Translations under genes and position numbers: made by a program
The notes under the pieces: generated by a model
Databases searched by the model: none
What the model was told of the DNA's origin: nothing
Seen by the model: the letters and a program-made list of their open reading frames with translations, nothing else
DNA from: Cymodocea nodosa
Taxonomy: Eukaryota; Streptophyta; Magnoliopsida; Alismatales; Cymodoceaceae
Assembly: GCA_036874045.1 (NCBI GenBank)
Contig: JAZBRI010000011.1
Location: forward strand, 11,352,501-11,416,500
Direction: 5' to 3'
Length of the DNA stretch: 64,000 nt
Shown: in pieces, positions 33,997 through 46,074 of the stretch
Layout: the number at the start of each line of letters is the position of its first letter
How positions within the stretch are numbered: position 1 is the stretch's first letter

Positions 33997-35236
33997 GTAA
34001 GTAATAATAAAACTTCCTCATGCTCCGTCATATTTTGTCTTCTGAAATATGTAGCATATATGTGGCCTGGGAGAGTGTTAGCATATTATGACAATGCTTC
34101 TTTAGTCATGCATGCCCCATCTATGGCATTTGGGTCTCAGGAAGGGAAAGGTTTGTGTCTTATTTTCCACATTTTGCTCCATCACACATTTAAGAAGCAA
34201 CAGGCATAAAGTACGGCAGCTGATCTTCAGTTTTCCATATGAACTTGTTTAGTAATGGGGATTTAACATGGTTGGCATCCCTACGATCGCCTTCATTCAA
34301 TTCCTGTTTATATTCCTCGCATCTTTTGGCATGAAACGTTTGCTTTTGAGGCTTGTTTAGACTAGGAGAAATCCATCATATTAATCTCAAAAAAAGTTTT
34401 AGGCCAGACTTGTATTTGATCAAACAAATTTTAAGTATATGAGAAAGTACATGTAGAATATTTCACACAAATACCTTACTTACATTTTCCCTTCAATATT
34501 TCGATGCTCTCTCCCCCCTTTACCCTTTTCTCTTCATATTTTCCCCTCCCCTCCCCTTCCTTATCTCTCTCCCATCTTCTCTTTTCCTCTTCCACTCTCT
34601 CCCACTCTCACACATTCACCATCTTAAATAGTAATGTGCTGCATTTAAATGGGTGTAGATATGAAATTTTTAGATCAAATATCAGTTTAATCTGCATTTT
34701 TTCTCTTGATTTAATATATAGCATAATTATCAAAGGTAGAAGAGAACATCAAGGTGATTTTATAATTGAATAAAGAATTTAAAAAATAACTCAAACTCTC
34801 TAATCTTATGATAAGTAACTATATTTATGGATACTTCTCTCATTCATCCTTCATAATTAATGCAACAGTAAAATTGCATATACTTCTTATTGGTAGAGGG
34901 AAATAGAAGAAAGTGATGTGGAGGTATACCTTTCACTTGACTGAGAGAAAAGGAAAAATGTCTTCAAGTGTCCTATTTCTCACAAAATCATCATGCAGGA
35001 GGCTCGTTCATGGCTTGATAGGTTTAACCTTGACAACCTCAACCTGTTTCGAGACTGCAATTGCTGCCGCAAGGAGGCCGCCCCCTCCACCGCCCACGGA
35101 GAAGAATGATCCGAACGTGAGTGGCGTCCAGGCAAAAGTTCTTGCCAGCAAGAAGAGGAAGGAGGCGATGAAGGAGGCCATGGCTAAGCTGAGAGAGAAA
35201 GGGAAGCCTGTGGACGGCGAAAAAGCTCAAGAATGA
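33872..35236 (+). CDS. Small thylakoid-lumen-type protein, two exons, 120 aa
   Basis: Exons are 33872-33996 and 34999-35236, joined at AG|GTAAGT and ATGCAG|G in matching phase. Residues 1-40 are rich in Ser/Thr/Pro and poor in acid, like a chloroplast transit peptide. A triple Arg (41-43) crosses the exon join and is followed by a hydrophobic stretch (44-58) ending in AIAAA (62-66). That is the twin-arginine plus AxA layout of lumen-targeting signals. The mature part (about 67-120) has six prolines, then DPNVSGVQAKVLASKKRKEA, a Lys/Glu-rich helix. I recall similar short plant chloroplast proteins with this PPPPP-DPNVSGVQAKVLASKKRKEAM pattern, of unknown function. Exon 2 also reads open upstream to 34913, but that reading loses the transit peptide. 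Confidence 0.75.
34494..34620. repeat. Polypyrimidine tract in the lumen-protein intron
   Basis: A C/T-rich stretch of about 120 bp (TCTCTCCCCCC..., CTCTCCCAC) inside the intron. It is much longer than a normal branch-site tract and lies 380 bp from the acceptor. Confidence 0.7.
34999..35236 (+). CDS. Lumen-protein gene exon 2
   Basis: It begins after acceptor CATCATGCAG and encodes RRLVHGLIGL..., the AxA cleavage region, the proline run and the conserved C-terminal helix. It stops at TGA 35234-35236. Confidence 0.8.
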
Positions 35237-36660
35237 GGTGGAAGGTGGAGATGTTGCACAAAAATTCCCACTTGTGATGATGATAATAAATAATCACATT
35301 TTGTATTTACCTGATCCATCAGGAAACAAACATCCTTTTGTTGGAAACCATAATGACCATGTAATTTACTATAATAAAAACTTCATCTTCCAACCCTAAG
35401 CTCATTGAAATGATTGAGTTAAAATTTTATTTTATTTTTTTCCAAAAAATTATATTGTTACGATATTGATAGTTTTTTTGACTTGAATTGAACCTAAGAA
35501 TTTTCTCCCTCTGTAAGAGAAGGAAAGACTAACATTCATCATTTATCTTGCATTAATGTTACAGGCTATAGACGTGTGAAACTAGGATGATAATGTAGTT
35601 GATCTTTCACATTTTTGTAAGAGAAAAAAATCTTAAATTCAAATTCAAGTAAAAATATAATCACTATATAAAGAATACTATCAGTAGTGGAAACTAGGAT
35701 GGAGCATACGGGTAAGGGTATAATAATCATTACAGGGGTTCTTATCAATATGAATTTCAGAAATAATAAGTGGTAAATAGGACTAATAAGCAGTTGTAAA
35801 AATGTTCTTTCAAAATCATGTATGACCAGGTATAAAATGATCCATTTTCTTATTCTATTTGCATTTTGGCTCCTATAGTAATGTGCATGTTCTTACACTT
35901 GACCCTCTTCCTGCACATCATCTTCCACCACCCCCACCTTTGTGCCTCCTCTTCACCCTTCACCACCTCCCTGATCACCTCTTCCTCCTATTGTGCCAAC
36001 CACCCAACACCTTCCCTCCATGATGTATATCACCTCCTCCTCCTTGCCCTTCTCCATCTCTGTGCTCACCACTTCTGCTTGCTAACCATTGATTTGAAGT
36101 TAAGTGAGAATTTTGGGCTTGGCCGTCAATTTCGCCACCAATAAATTTCACTGGTGTTGCCATCGACAAAGATGAATCCACGCATAACATAAGGGTAAAT
36201 TTTCTATTGATAATACTAGATAACTTTTCTAAAATTGCTCTTATTTCTTTTTATAAATGCATGAAGAAGTAAAAGTAACCATAGTAAATAAATTATTTCA
36301 TAACTATAAATTGTAAGAAAATATTTAAATTTATGTAATTTAATAAAAAAATTTATAATAAATAGAAATACTTGCCAAAAATGATTCATGTGACCATCCT
36401 CACGTAACGAGAGTATGGCCCAAATTGTAGTTGTTGTATGACTATAAATTACGTTTAAATCAAATAAGTATCAATACTTAATCTAAAAGCTTTAAAATTC
36501 ACTAGTTTTGCTCAATTTCAAACACTGATTTTTAAATATAAAAAACAGCAAATATAACTCAAATTAAGCCATTCCTTGTATAATATAGTAGATTAATTAA
36601 TTATATAAATAAATTTCGATTTTGAAAGAAAAAAATTTTAAAAAAATCAGGTGCCATCAG
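35237..36660. other. Intergenic region, no gene seen
   Basis: 3' flank of the lumen-protein gene, then AT-rich DNA. A C/T-rich segment at 35880-36090 gives open frames in several phases, but these reflect composition and resemble no family I know. Confidence 0.5.
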
Positions 36661-36663
36661 GAA

Positions 36664-36693
36664 AATGTTCTTGATGAGAACATCAAGAACATT
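36664..36693 (-). terminator. Perfect 13-bp hairpin downstream of the PPR gene
   Basis: AATGTTCTTGATG and CATCAAGAACATT form a perfect stem with a 4-nt loop (AGAA). It lies about 200 bp after the PPR stop codon and may fall in its 3' UTR. Any role in 3' end formation is inference. Confidence 0.4.
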
Positions 36694-36895
36694 CTAACGA
36701 TAAACAGCGGATGAGAAGCCAGCATAGACAAGTTTCTTATTCCAAAGACAAGCTCACGAGGAGAGATGGCCAACAGAAAAAATTAGTTATGACATGAAAG
36801 AATTTTTCCAAAAAATTGCATTTCGCATGCATTGGACTTAGCTTCCCATAATCGGCAATACATAGTTGTAAAAAGGAAAGTAGATCATACAGGAG

Positions 36896-38707
36896 CTACG
36901 ATGCAGCAAGCTTGGCAGCCGATCGCATTTCTTCCTCTTCCAGTTCTTTGACTGACGCGATGAGGCCGCAAGTATGCCCGTCAAGCCGCATGCCTCTCTG
37001 TCCCATTTCTTCAACAAGCTTCTCTGCAGATCTCCAATCGATAGCCTTAAGGCACAGGGCCTGCACCATCTTTCGATATTCATCAACATTTGGCTGTATT
37101 CCCTCTTCCTTCATCTCATTCATGCATTTAAGAGCATTGTCGAACTCTTCAATCCTATTATACCCTTGAGTGAGTATGTGGTAACTAACACGCCCGAGTT
37201 TAGAATGTACTTTCTTGGCTTCAAGGAAGATGCTACGAGCCTCATCCATCCTACCATCCTTGGCAAAGCCACTCATTATCACGTTGTAAGCACGGATATC
37301 AGGTGTCAACCCAATACTGTTCATAAGCCGTAGATGAGACACTGCTTCCTCCAATTTTCTGGCCTTGGAAAGAGCAGTGATAACAAAGTTGAACACTGTT
37401 TTCCCGGGAGATAGTGATGCCTCAAGCATTCTGTTTAAAAGTTCTTCTGCCTTTTCGATCTCACTTATTCTACACAGACCATGAATGATTGAACCAAAAG
37501 GCCAACTTGCATGAGTCTGTGGATCTTCAAAGTATTCCTCCAGTAGTTCCAAGGCCTTGACAACGGTATCATCTTTACTTGCTAAGTGATAAGCCAAGCA
37601 ACCCAAGAAAGGCACAGGTGGGCACTTCTCATTCTCCTTCGCCCTCATATAAACCACATGAGCTTCCCTTGCCTTCCCACCAATGCAGAAAAATTCGATA
37701 ATCTTCCCCACCTTCTCATTCTCTGGAAAGCTTTTTGACGCAAGCATCTTCTCACAAACAACCCACGCCGTATCTGCCCATGACTTCTTCCCAAGTGCAA
37801 GAATCGTCCAATAGTAAGTATCAGCATCACGAGCACAACCAAAATCCTCAAACTTGTTGAAAATCTCCATGACTGCCCTGCGCCGTCCAAGTTTCGAAGT
37901 CCCGGCTATCAACTGATTGAGAGTTTCAGTGTTCAGCAAACGTTTGTCTGCCCCGCCAACCTCCTTCACATACTCCCACAAGGCGGACGATTCATGAGGA
38001 CCATACTTCCTATTGCTAGCACACACTTCCTGAACAAGAAGATCAATGACACCGGAATTCTTAACCATGTTGGACTTGGAAGCAGCCCATCTGACGAAAC
38101 CAATCAATTTCTCGCCACAAACTTCGACGCTCTGAAGCACTTCGATCATAAACTCATCGCTGAGAGTGAAATCAACGTCGTTCAATCCGTCCTCCAATCT
38201 CCCCACCTCAGTACTCTGAATTACCTCCAACACCTCACGAAGCTTAACGTCGTCCACCTTTTGATCACCTCCCATGTCTTGTCCATCGAACGCCTCTTCC
38301 CCAAAACCTCCATCATCATCACCAACCATCCCGTCTTTCTCCACCGCTTCCTCGAAAGCCTCTTTTTCCACCTCGAAAATGGCAGCCAGCGCGTCCTCCG
38401 ACTCCCTGCGCTCGTCAGAGCCCCAGCTCGCCTTTGGTTCTTCGCCACCGCTGCCGGATTCCGCGAAGAAAGAACCGATCTTTTGGTCCTCTTCGTCTCC
38501 GAACCCGCCTTCCTGACCGGATTGCATGACTCTTGCATTGAATTCGGAATAAAACCTCAGGACAGCAAAAGCGACCTGATTCGGGAAGACCCATCGGGAA
38601 GACTGTGGATGTGGGGTTTGGGTTAGGGTTTGGGAGATCAGTACCTTGTCCGGCGCCAGGAATCGGCGAGATGATCTGAGGATGGCATTAGCTCTGGATC
38701 TCCACAT
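36896..38707 (-). CDS. P-type pentatricopeptide repeat protein, probably mitochondrial, 603 aa
   Basis: One uninterrupted exon, as is usual for plant PPR genes. The N-terminus (MWRSRANAILRSSRRFL) is rich in Arg and Ser and free of acid, like a mitochondrial presequence. Residues 66-150 are strongly acidic and Gly-rich. Helical repeats begin near 260. The best PPR units lie at about 402-436 (FGSIIHGLCRISEIEKAEEL), 437-471, 472-506 (YNVIMSGFAKDGRMDEARSI), 507-541 and 542-577. No E, DYW or SMR domain follows, so it is a P-class RNA-binding protein. It resembles a conserved land-plant family (At3g02650-like, from memory). Its likely work is processing or stabilising an organelle transcript; the target is unknown. 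Telo-box motifs lie just upstream. Confidence 0.9.
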   Translation of the reverse strand: MWRSRANAILRSSRRFLAPDKVLISQTLTQTPHPQSSRWVFPNQVAFAVLRFYSEFNARVMQSGQEGGFGDEEDQKIGSFFAESGSGGEEPKASWGSDERRESEDALAAIFEVEKEAFEEAVEKDGMVGDDDGGFGEEAFDGQDMGGDQKVDDVKLREVLEVIQSTEVGRLEDGLNDVDFTLSDEFMIEVLQSVEVCGEKLIGFVRWAASKSNMVKNSGVIDLLVQEVCASNRKYGPHESSALWEYVKEVGGADKRLLNTETLNQLIAGTSKLGRRRAVMEIFNKFEDFGCARDADTYYWTILALGKKSWADTAWVVCEKMLASKSFPENEKVGKIIEFFCIGGKAREAHVVYMRAKENEKCPPVPFLGCLAYHLASKDDTVVKALELLEEYFEDPQTHASWPFGSIIHGLCRISEIEKAEELLNRMLEASLSPGKTVFNFVITALSKARKLEEAVSHLRLMNSIGLTPDIRAYNVIMSGFAKDGRMDEARSIFLEAKKVHSKLGRVSYHILTQGYNRIEEFDNALKCMNEMKEEGIQPNVDEYRKMVQALCLKAIDWRSAEKLVEEMGQRGMRLDGHTCGLIASVKELEEEEMRSAAKLAAS

Positions 38708-38730
38708 CTCGAGCTAGGTGTAGAATGCCG

Positions 38731-38772
38731 CTAGGGTTTTCCCTCTCGTTCTTCGTTCGGAAAACCCTACGT
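38731..38772 (-). promoter_or_regulatory. Telo-box motifs upstream of the PPR gene
   Basis: On the minus strand AAAACCCTAG (38731-38740) and, inverted, GTAGGGTTTTCC (38761-38772) lie 24-65 bp before the ATG. They are probably in the leader or core promoter, as in many nuclear genes for organelle proteins. Confidence 0.5.
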
Positions 38773-40350
38773 GCTGTTGGTCGTTGGATAAACGGTGGAT
38801 TTGAAGTTCATCAACAATCAAAGGTGCAGGAAAAAAAAAAATTATTTATGCATATTTTTTCAAAAAAAGTGAAAAAAATTCTTTTAATATTTTTAAGTAT
38901 AAAATGAAGTCAATAATTGAATTAAACCTTTTTATTTAAAAATTAGATGGAATTTGAAAATTTTATTAGAGGTACATTTTTAATTATTTTTTGAAGATTT
39001 TGAAAAGAATGTACACGTGAAATTTCTTTTCAAATATCTACAAGTTTGTAGATTTGAATTTGCAATTTGGGATGATGAAAAGTTAAGCTTCAAACGATCA
39101 AAATATAATTGGATCATAAATTCTTTAAATTTAAGAAAAAATAATATTGTTATTAAAAAAAGTTAGAAAGATTGTTGTAATTAAATTTTTATACTATGTT
39201 ATTGGCGGGAAAATTTTAGTGATTTTTATTAAATTTTAATTTTTTGGTGTAAGTAAAATTATTTTATTCCTTTTTGATACTAGTAAAAATGTGTAAAGTG
39301 GGTTGAGTCGACGGTTTCACCAGGTCATGCAGCCGTCGGCCACGTTGGGCCCACGACCTAGGCCCCATCAAATGTAGGCCTAGTTTCAGCCCATCTTACG
39401 GCTTGGGTGGTCTGGCCCAAGCTTGCATTTATTTAAAAGATTGAGGCTGCGTATTGGATCACTTTCGGAATATGAAGTTAAAAGGGATGATCAGAAGCAG
39501 AGGAGATGCTGACATCAATTGATACCAGAGAAGCGAAAGCTTCCAATGATTGATTTCTTTTTAATTATCATCAAATACGAAACGTTAAAAAAAATTAATT
39601 TGTTCATATTTTTTTTATTTTACTTTGTTCTTCGAAAGAACTGCCCAAAGGCCGCCGAAGTCCAGGTTGGGCTGCGCATGTGTAACCATATTGGGCCTGA
39701 GCTAACCCAATCGTACAAGCCACCCACTAAGCCAGGCCGAAGGTGTAATGGCCGGGCCTGAAAGCTACTCGGGCCACAGGTGTAGTGGCCCAGCTCAACC
39801 TGGTTGACATCCTTATTTGTATATAATTTTAGCGTGTGACAAATGGGTACTATTTTTTAGTAAACTACATGAATTACACATCAAAAATGGACCCAATCAT
39901 CATCTTATGTCTACGGAAATTAGTTTTTTTTTCTTTTCTTTTTCCTTCTCAGAATCCAAAAAAGGAGTCGTTTCGTATCTTATCAATAAGGAAAATTATA
40001 TTTGAAATAAGGTGAGCAAGATGTATCAATTTCTCTTTGTCAAAGGAAATGTGGTACTAATTGTCCAGGATTTATTTTTATTTTTATTTTATGAGACGTT
40101 TTTATGTATGTGATATTATATATGATATATTAATATATATATATAACAAATTTTTATGCCAAACTCTTTTGTGACAATAGTATACCTATCTCTTTTAGAC
40201 ATTGCCACCTTCCGTTCTTAAAAGGCCGGGTAATGGTATATCTTTCGAAGACTCTCTCCTAAGATTACATTTGTTTAAATGAACTCTTAGTTCTCAATAC
40301 TATTAGGTACTAAAGCTAATGCAATCACAGACAAATAAGAAACTCTACAC

Positions 40351-40444
40351 GGTACCAAGAATTGTAGAACCGTTCTTGGTACCATTCATTGCAACGTTAA
40401 GATATTTATTCTTTACTTTATTGTAGAACCGTTCCTGGTCAGAG
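40351..40444. repeat. Palindrome plus repeated 22-mer
   Basis: GGTACCAAGAA (40351-40361) and TTCTTGGTACC (40373-40383) are perfect inverted repeats around an 11-nt loop. The loop plus right arm (TTGTAGAACCGTTCTTGGT) recurs with one change as TTGTAGAACCGTTCCTGGT at about 40421-40439. Confidence 0.85.
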
Positions 40445-43400
40445 ACGCATCTAATACATTCTTTAATTTTCATATTGATAATTTTTTATTCAAGTTAAAA
40501 TATTTTTTCCTCGGAAGTTATACAAAATAAGAAAATATAAACTCAGAATTCTTTCTTCCCTTAAATACATATATTCAGTGTTTAAATACTACCATCGTTG
40601 CCTTTTAAAGTGTTTGTGTGAATGCCACTACCGTCTCCTCCTCTAGAGGATTAATCATAACATCATCTTTTAGTCTATTTTAAAGAAAAAGGAGATGACA
40701 AATGCTAACGACACTCACAGTCAAAAAATAGCTGTGGTTGCCAAAGAAACCGTTATGTGTATGTACACCCTCTTCCTCCCCTTCTTGCAAGCACTTCCAC
40801 TTGCCGATGTCTTCCCTTATGTTGATGTCAACCAAGCAATGAGCACTCGATCGTCTTGTCAACCGCACAATAGGGTATCCAATCCTCTTATGTGGTTCTG
40901 TTGTAAAGAACATCAAAGGTATGGGTGTCACTCCTCTTTTTCACCTTCTTATGATGAATATCTTTTCGCTCTACCCCCATGCATCTAGTCTTTCTTTTAT
41001 ATCTCCTGCAGCTCCTTCCTTACCCCCTGCACTTTTCTGCATCTAATCTTTTTTTTCACTTCTCTCTTTCACGTTGCCTTACCCTTGTACACTTCTCTCG
41101 CACCCAAGCTCTTTTGCTGGCTCCTCTGCTAAATTTCAATGCATTTTGGCACTTGTGGGTACTTAAACGGGAGCTTCATAACCTACAGGGGTGAAATTTT
41201 TGTTTATTCATTCCCTCGAAGCATTAAACCATAAATTTATTATAGGCCAACCGGACATAAATTTAAGAAGTTGGGATACCTCTTTGTTTTCAAAATCAAA
41301 CATGTTTTCTGCAGTGATTTCTCTCTCGCTCCCCTCCCTTTCTTCCTTTCTCTTTCTCTTTCTCTTTTCTTATATAATGTTTTGTTACGAAGGTTAGGTT
41401 CGTCCGAGAATCAAACTTGCATGTGAATAACACATGGGCAATTAAAGTAATTAAAATAATTCAGTTCGATAAAGCAGCGGTATTCACACTTCCACCAAGA
41501 TTCATCATATCATTATAAAAAAATAAAACATGGAGAATGACTAGAGGACCGGTACAAAAAAGAAAAAGAAGAAGGGAAAAGTAGGAAGAATCCAAATGCA
41601 TGCATGATTAGCGTTTAGTGTAAAGTATTGGTAAATAAAAGTGGGAATAACATATATGATTCACCATATTTGTAAGTAAAAAATTAAGAATAAATCATAT
41701 AAGTAAAGATTACATAATCTATAATACCTGCAAAGTTAAAATAAATAAAAATTATACGGTGTATAACATTTATACGAGTAAAGGTCATAATAAGAATTTT
41801 GCATGAAATCAACTTAACATAAATATTTTGCATGAGATTTAGCAACGTACGTAGACACGTATCAGTAGTATCGGGCTTTTGTTGGGCCCACCAACCCACG
41901 AGTCCGTGCCTGCACTTTTGTCGATGGACGTGTGGTTGCATGCATCCTGCAATAATTTTTATGGTCACGTGATCGTCTACCTTCTCCCTTCCCTCTGTTT
42001 TCTGCGTGTACAACGAACTCTTGTGGGTTGAAATTATTCTCTTCGATGACACGACGGGGAGATTAACCTATGTTTTCTATCTCGGCACCTTCGGGAGATT
42101 AAAGTCGCGTGACACGAAATCAAAATTTCAAATTAATCTAAGATATTTTGGCTACAAATTTAAGCAGCACAATTTAATTATTAATATTAATGAATTTTTA
42201 AACCTCTAGATCAAGTATATGTATTTACATTCTTGTGGTTATTTCTACGTTTCATGAATTTACAAGGAGGTATAAATATAGCTCTGGAAGAGTTCTCTAA
42301 GGTACCTCCAAACGAACTAGCTTAGTGAAATTTTCAGATCCATAAGGAAACAATTAAATTGAAATGGGTATGGATAACATGATTATTACGTAGCACTATA
42401 ATAAGTATTTTCCTAATGTCAATGAACATAGTTTTGCCTTGCTTACTTCGATTATTACTTTTCATTATATATTTTCTTCTTTCATGAATTACACACATGT
42501 ATCTTACCTTGTCACTATTGATCGTATCTTTATTTTTCTTTTAAATTATGTGTCTTGCCTCGTTAACAATATACTAAAATTAAATTTAGTATATCGTTTT
42601 AAACACTTACAGGGAAAAATCAGAAATATTCACAATACTAAATAAAATGATCCCAAGTAGATTTCCGTGGTGTAAATAGGTGTAATAATATTTGCTAATA
42701 TCATTTAAAAAGTATAAAAAGAAAAGTTTGAAAAGTAAACAATAATGTTTGTGTATGACGAAAAATTTCAAAAGTAATTTTATTTTATTTTTAGTATAAA
42801 TATTGAAAACTTTCAAACTTTCCTTCGTTCTCTTTTTGAAAGATTAGAAAGTAATATGATTTTCGATAACTAAAAATAAAATTTAATATACTTGTATTTA
42901 CTTTATACATTGTTATTAATATTAATATTAAATTTATTGATATTAATAATTTATTTTAAAAATAAAATTTATGATTCAATTTTATTTTTAAATATTTTTT
43001 CTTAACTTTTTATACTTTTCGTTTCTTAATTTTTTAAAATCTTTCATCCCCTTAGTTGAATTTAAATCATGGACTTTTTTTTTCCTTTCGAAAAGAGAAC
43101 ATGATTTTCGGCTACGACAATTGGGTAAAGGTATTAATCATTTACGCGCAATTCTGACGAAGAGAAGGGCCCCGTCGAAATAAAGGGAAAATAAAAGGCG
43201 CTGGCCGCATTTTCGCTTGACGGTGATGATGAGGACCACTTTTTAGGTAAGAATGGTAGTTGATCGAGTTCAGTATTTTGGATGATGATTGATAAATAAA
43301 ATCAATCACGGGTAAGTTCAATTTATATTAACGTAAATTTAAAACAACAACAGGATATAATTAAAAGAAGATAATTAGGTTAGGATTAAGAGTCCAATTA

Positions 43401-44439
43401 TGAAATCTACCTTCAAGCATGATTACAGACAAATAAAAGCTAAAGAAAAGGAGAACGACAAAGTTCAAAAATTTCACTTCACAGACAAAGCGAAGAAGGC
43501 AATAAAAAACAGATTAAGCTGATGCCTTCCATCGTTCTCAACTTCTTCCTCCAACCGTTCTCGAGGACTTTTGTTGAGATTAAATTTTAATTTAAAATTT
43601 ATTGTTATAATATCGTAGATGATTAATTATATCATAGAGTCAAATGTATCACACTGTTTACTTTCCTTCTTGAGCATGAAACTCAACCAACGCAGAGATG
43701 AGAAGTTTGAAGAAAAATGTTAAAAAATTGTGATTTTACAGGAATCTTAAAACAATGAAAACTGTGACATGTCAGGTGATAATGCAAAATACGTTTAAAA
43801 TCTCTTTTGATTTTATTATCAAATTTCATGCTGAAAGAGAGAATCACGCAAAAACAATAAAATCAGTTTTTTCTTTTTTCTTTCAATTTTACGATTTTGA
43901 AAAAACTGTGAATCTTGGAGCAGTCTTCAAAACATGCAAGATCAAAGTAAGAATCTGTTGTAACGAAGGTATTTAAGAATAATTTTTCCAAGATTTGGGA
44001 CTGTATAAAATCTGGACGACCTAAATTTCAATCTCTAGGTAGGTAGAACAAAATAGCCATACTGAAAATTAATAATGTGAAGGCCCAAGTAATTAAGATC
44101 TATGAAACCCACGAATATGAATTAAATTATTTACTACCTTAGTGGACAGCCCAAGTAAAATAACGTGACTGACAGTTTCCTCCGGACAACAATCAATGGA
44201 TGCCTAATTTTAATAAGATTCCCGACAAATATAATAATAATATCGGAAGAATACGTCAAAATCTTGTAGGGCATCTTGATGTTTTTCCTTGGCGGCCGGG
44301 TTGTGTATATATTATTATTGATTTGACATCTTTTTGCGTAACATTATGTGAGCGACTGACGACAAATACGAGGACTTTGCTGATGAAAACTAAGCTCCGA
44401 TCATAATAAAAATTATGAATATCATTTAAAGTGGATTAT

Positions 44440-44720
44440 TGTACGTCCGTGTTATATATTCTTCTGCATGTGAGATGTCGCCTGGCGCGTACGACGACCA
44501 ACGACGTCCCGTGATGCTCGCGCGTGGGGTCTTCCGCTTGCGTGGGACAGGTTGGTGGTGCGTTGCCCTTCCACCGACACCACGCATGCCTTCCGACGGC
44601 GATGCATGCATGCATGATCGTTGTCACGTGGGAACCCAAAATTAACTTCGCCAAGGTACATGGCTTTGCGTCCACATGTCTTTTTCTTATTTTTTTTTAA
44701 TTGTGCATGCATGAGCGCGC
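44440..44720. promoter_or_regulatory. GC-rich island with RY repeats and G-box
   Basis: In AT-rich surroundings this island has many CG steps, ACGT cores, the overlapping RY motif GATGCATGCATGCATGATC (44601-44619), a G-box/ABRE TCACGTGGG (44624-44632) and a further GCATGCATGAG near 44707. RY plus G-box is typical of seed or ABA-type promoters, but no gene is recognised nearby. Confidence 0.35.
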
Positions 44721-46069
44721 ACAAGTACGTCAAGTTCTACGGTGTTTTTTAAAACAATGGTAATACTTTTGTTTACGTTAAAATCCAATTCTTTTTCCTA
44801 GAGTGAGGAGGAAAAGTCAATAATGTATATATAAGATTGCATGAAGGATATTAATTTCAAACAAATAATTCATGTCAAATACTATAGATGCTATCTACGC
44901 ATATATAGTTGATATTCTATTACCTTAGGATACGAAGAAAAGAATATCTTACGTTCAAATGTAAGCAAAAGTATTATTAATATAAATTTTTTTTGTAGAT
45001 TAATAGAAAATATGTTTCAATGAAAAGTAATTAATGATTTTTGTTAAATATGCTGAGACATAACTTGTGCTTATGTGTGTAGGATTAACAGTTTAGAAGA
45101 GATTTGTGTCAATAGAAAACACGTAAATTTGGGAAAAAATTTACAAATTTGTCAGGCATTTTTTTCGTTCCAGAAATTGAAAAAAATTACTAACATTTAT
45201 TAGTGAATGAAAGGGTTGAAATTTCTGACCACCTATCCTTCCACTATTATGTCAAGCAAAGAAGAAAGGGGTAACAGATATAATGAAAGGAAACATGATA
45301 TAATGAATGTAAGCGAACAAATATAATGTGAATACAAGGTAACTTCAGAATATGTATAACAGATATGTTTGTTTAAGTTCTCCTAAAGAAATTATCTTGG
45401 TAAATTTTAAAATGATTAAATTAGTTATCACTTGTTTAAAATGCAAAGCCTAATAACAACCTAAAGAATGAAGAAATTATGAAATTTCACTTGAAGATAT
45501 GAGAAAAGAAGTTAAGGTATGTCAATATGACATTTGTTTTATATGAAGTGTCAAATGCAATCACATGGATTGGCTTAGCTAAGAAGGATGCCTTTAATGC
45601 AAACTATGTTTTCAAACATAGGAGATTTCTTTAATTTTCAAGATAAGAAATAGTTTAGAAGTGTATCTATATATTACAATTTTAATGTAGATAGACTTGA
45701 TCTCTATATGATGTATTTTAGAGTTATTGGTGAGATTACACAAGATATTATTCTAACTGCACAATGATAGGTGTTTAGAGTCAAAATATGCATATTTTTA
45801 GGGCTTAATTAAGGGTTAGTGACAAAACAATTGAGTTATTAAGGTATTATTAAGTGCAAATGTAAATTAAAGAGGAATTAATGACTTAACCTAAAAATAT
45901 GTATGACTTATGTATTTTATGATGAATTATATGTTAATTGGAAATGAACTTAGAAATTATGAAAACTAAGTAATTAATGGTTAACGAAGACTATTTAAAT
46001 ATTTAGGAGGAGAAAGTGAAACTTAGAAGGTTAGTTGAGAAACTCTATAATATTCTAGATGGTCAAGTC

Positions 46070-46074
46070 CAAAT
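46070..46074. repeat. Target-site duplication CAAAT, left
   Basis: CAAAT directly precedes the 5' LTR, and the same five bases follow the 3' LTR at 56298-56302. Confidence 0.9.

Larger units (their letters stand above)
38780..46060. other. Gene-poor AT-rich region with GC-rich islands
   Basis: No supported gene on either strand. GC-rich islands lie at about 39300-39420, 39640-39800, 41850-42000 and 44440-44720, carrying GGCCCA, CACGTG and CATGCA motifs. The rest is AT-rich. The longest open frames (for example 122 codons at 41684-42052, minus) look like chance. Confidence 0.5.

Noticed and set aside
35866..36190. Frames in a C/T-rich stretch
   Set aside because: Composition effect. No family similarity.
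36838..37169. Other frames around the PPR 3' end
   Set aside because: Shadows of the PPR coding sequence and its flank.
37994..38626. 210-codon plus-strand frame
   Set aside because: Antisense shadow of the PPR gene.
41684..42052. 122-codon minus-strand frame
   Set aside because: AT-rich C-terminal half, no family similarity and no splice or promoter context.
44426..44733. Several overlapping frames on both strands
   Set aside because: Open only because the island is GC-rich. No frame resembles a known protein.
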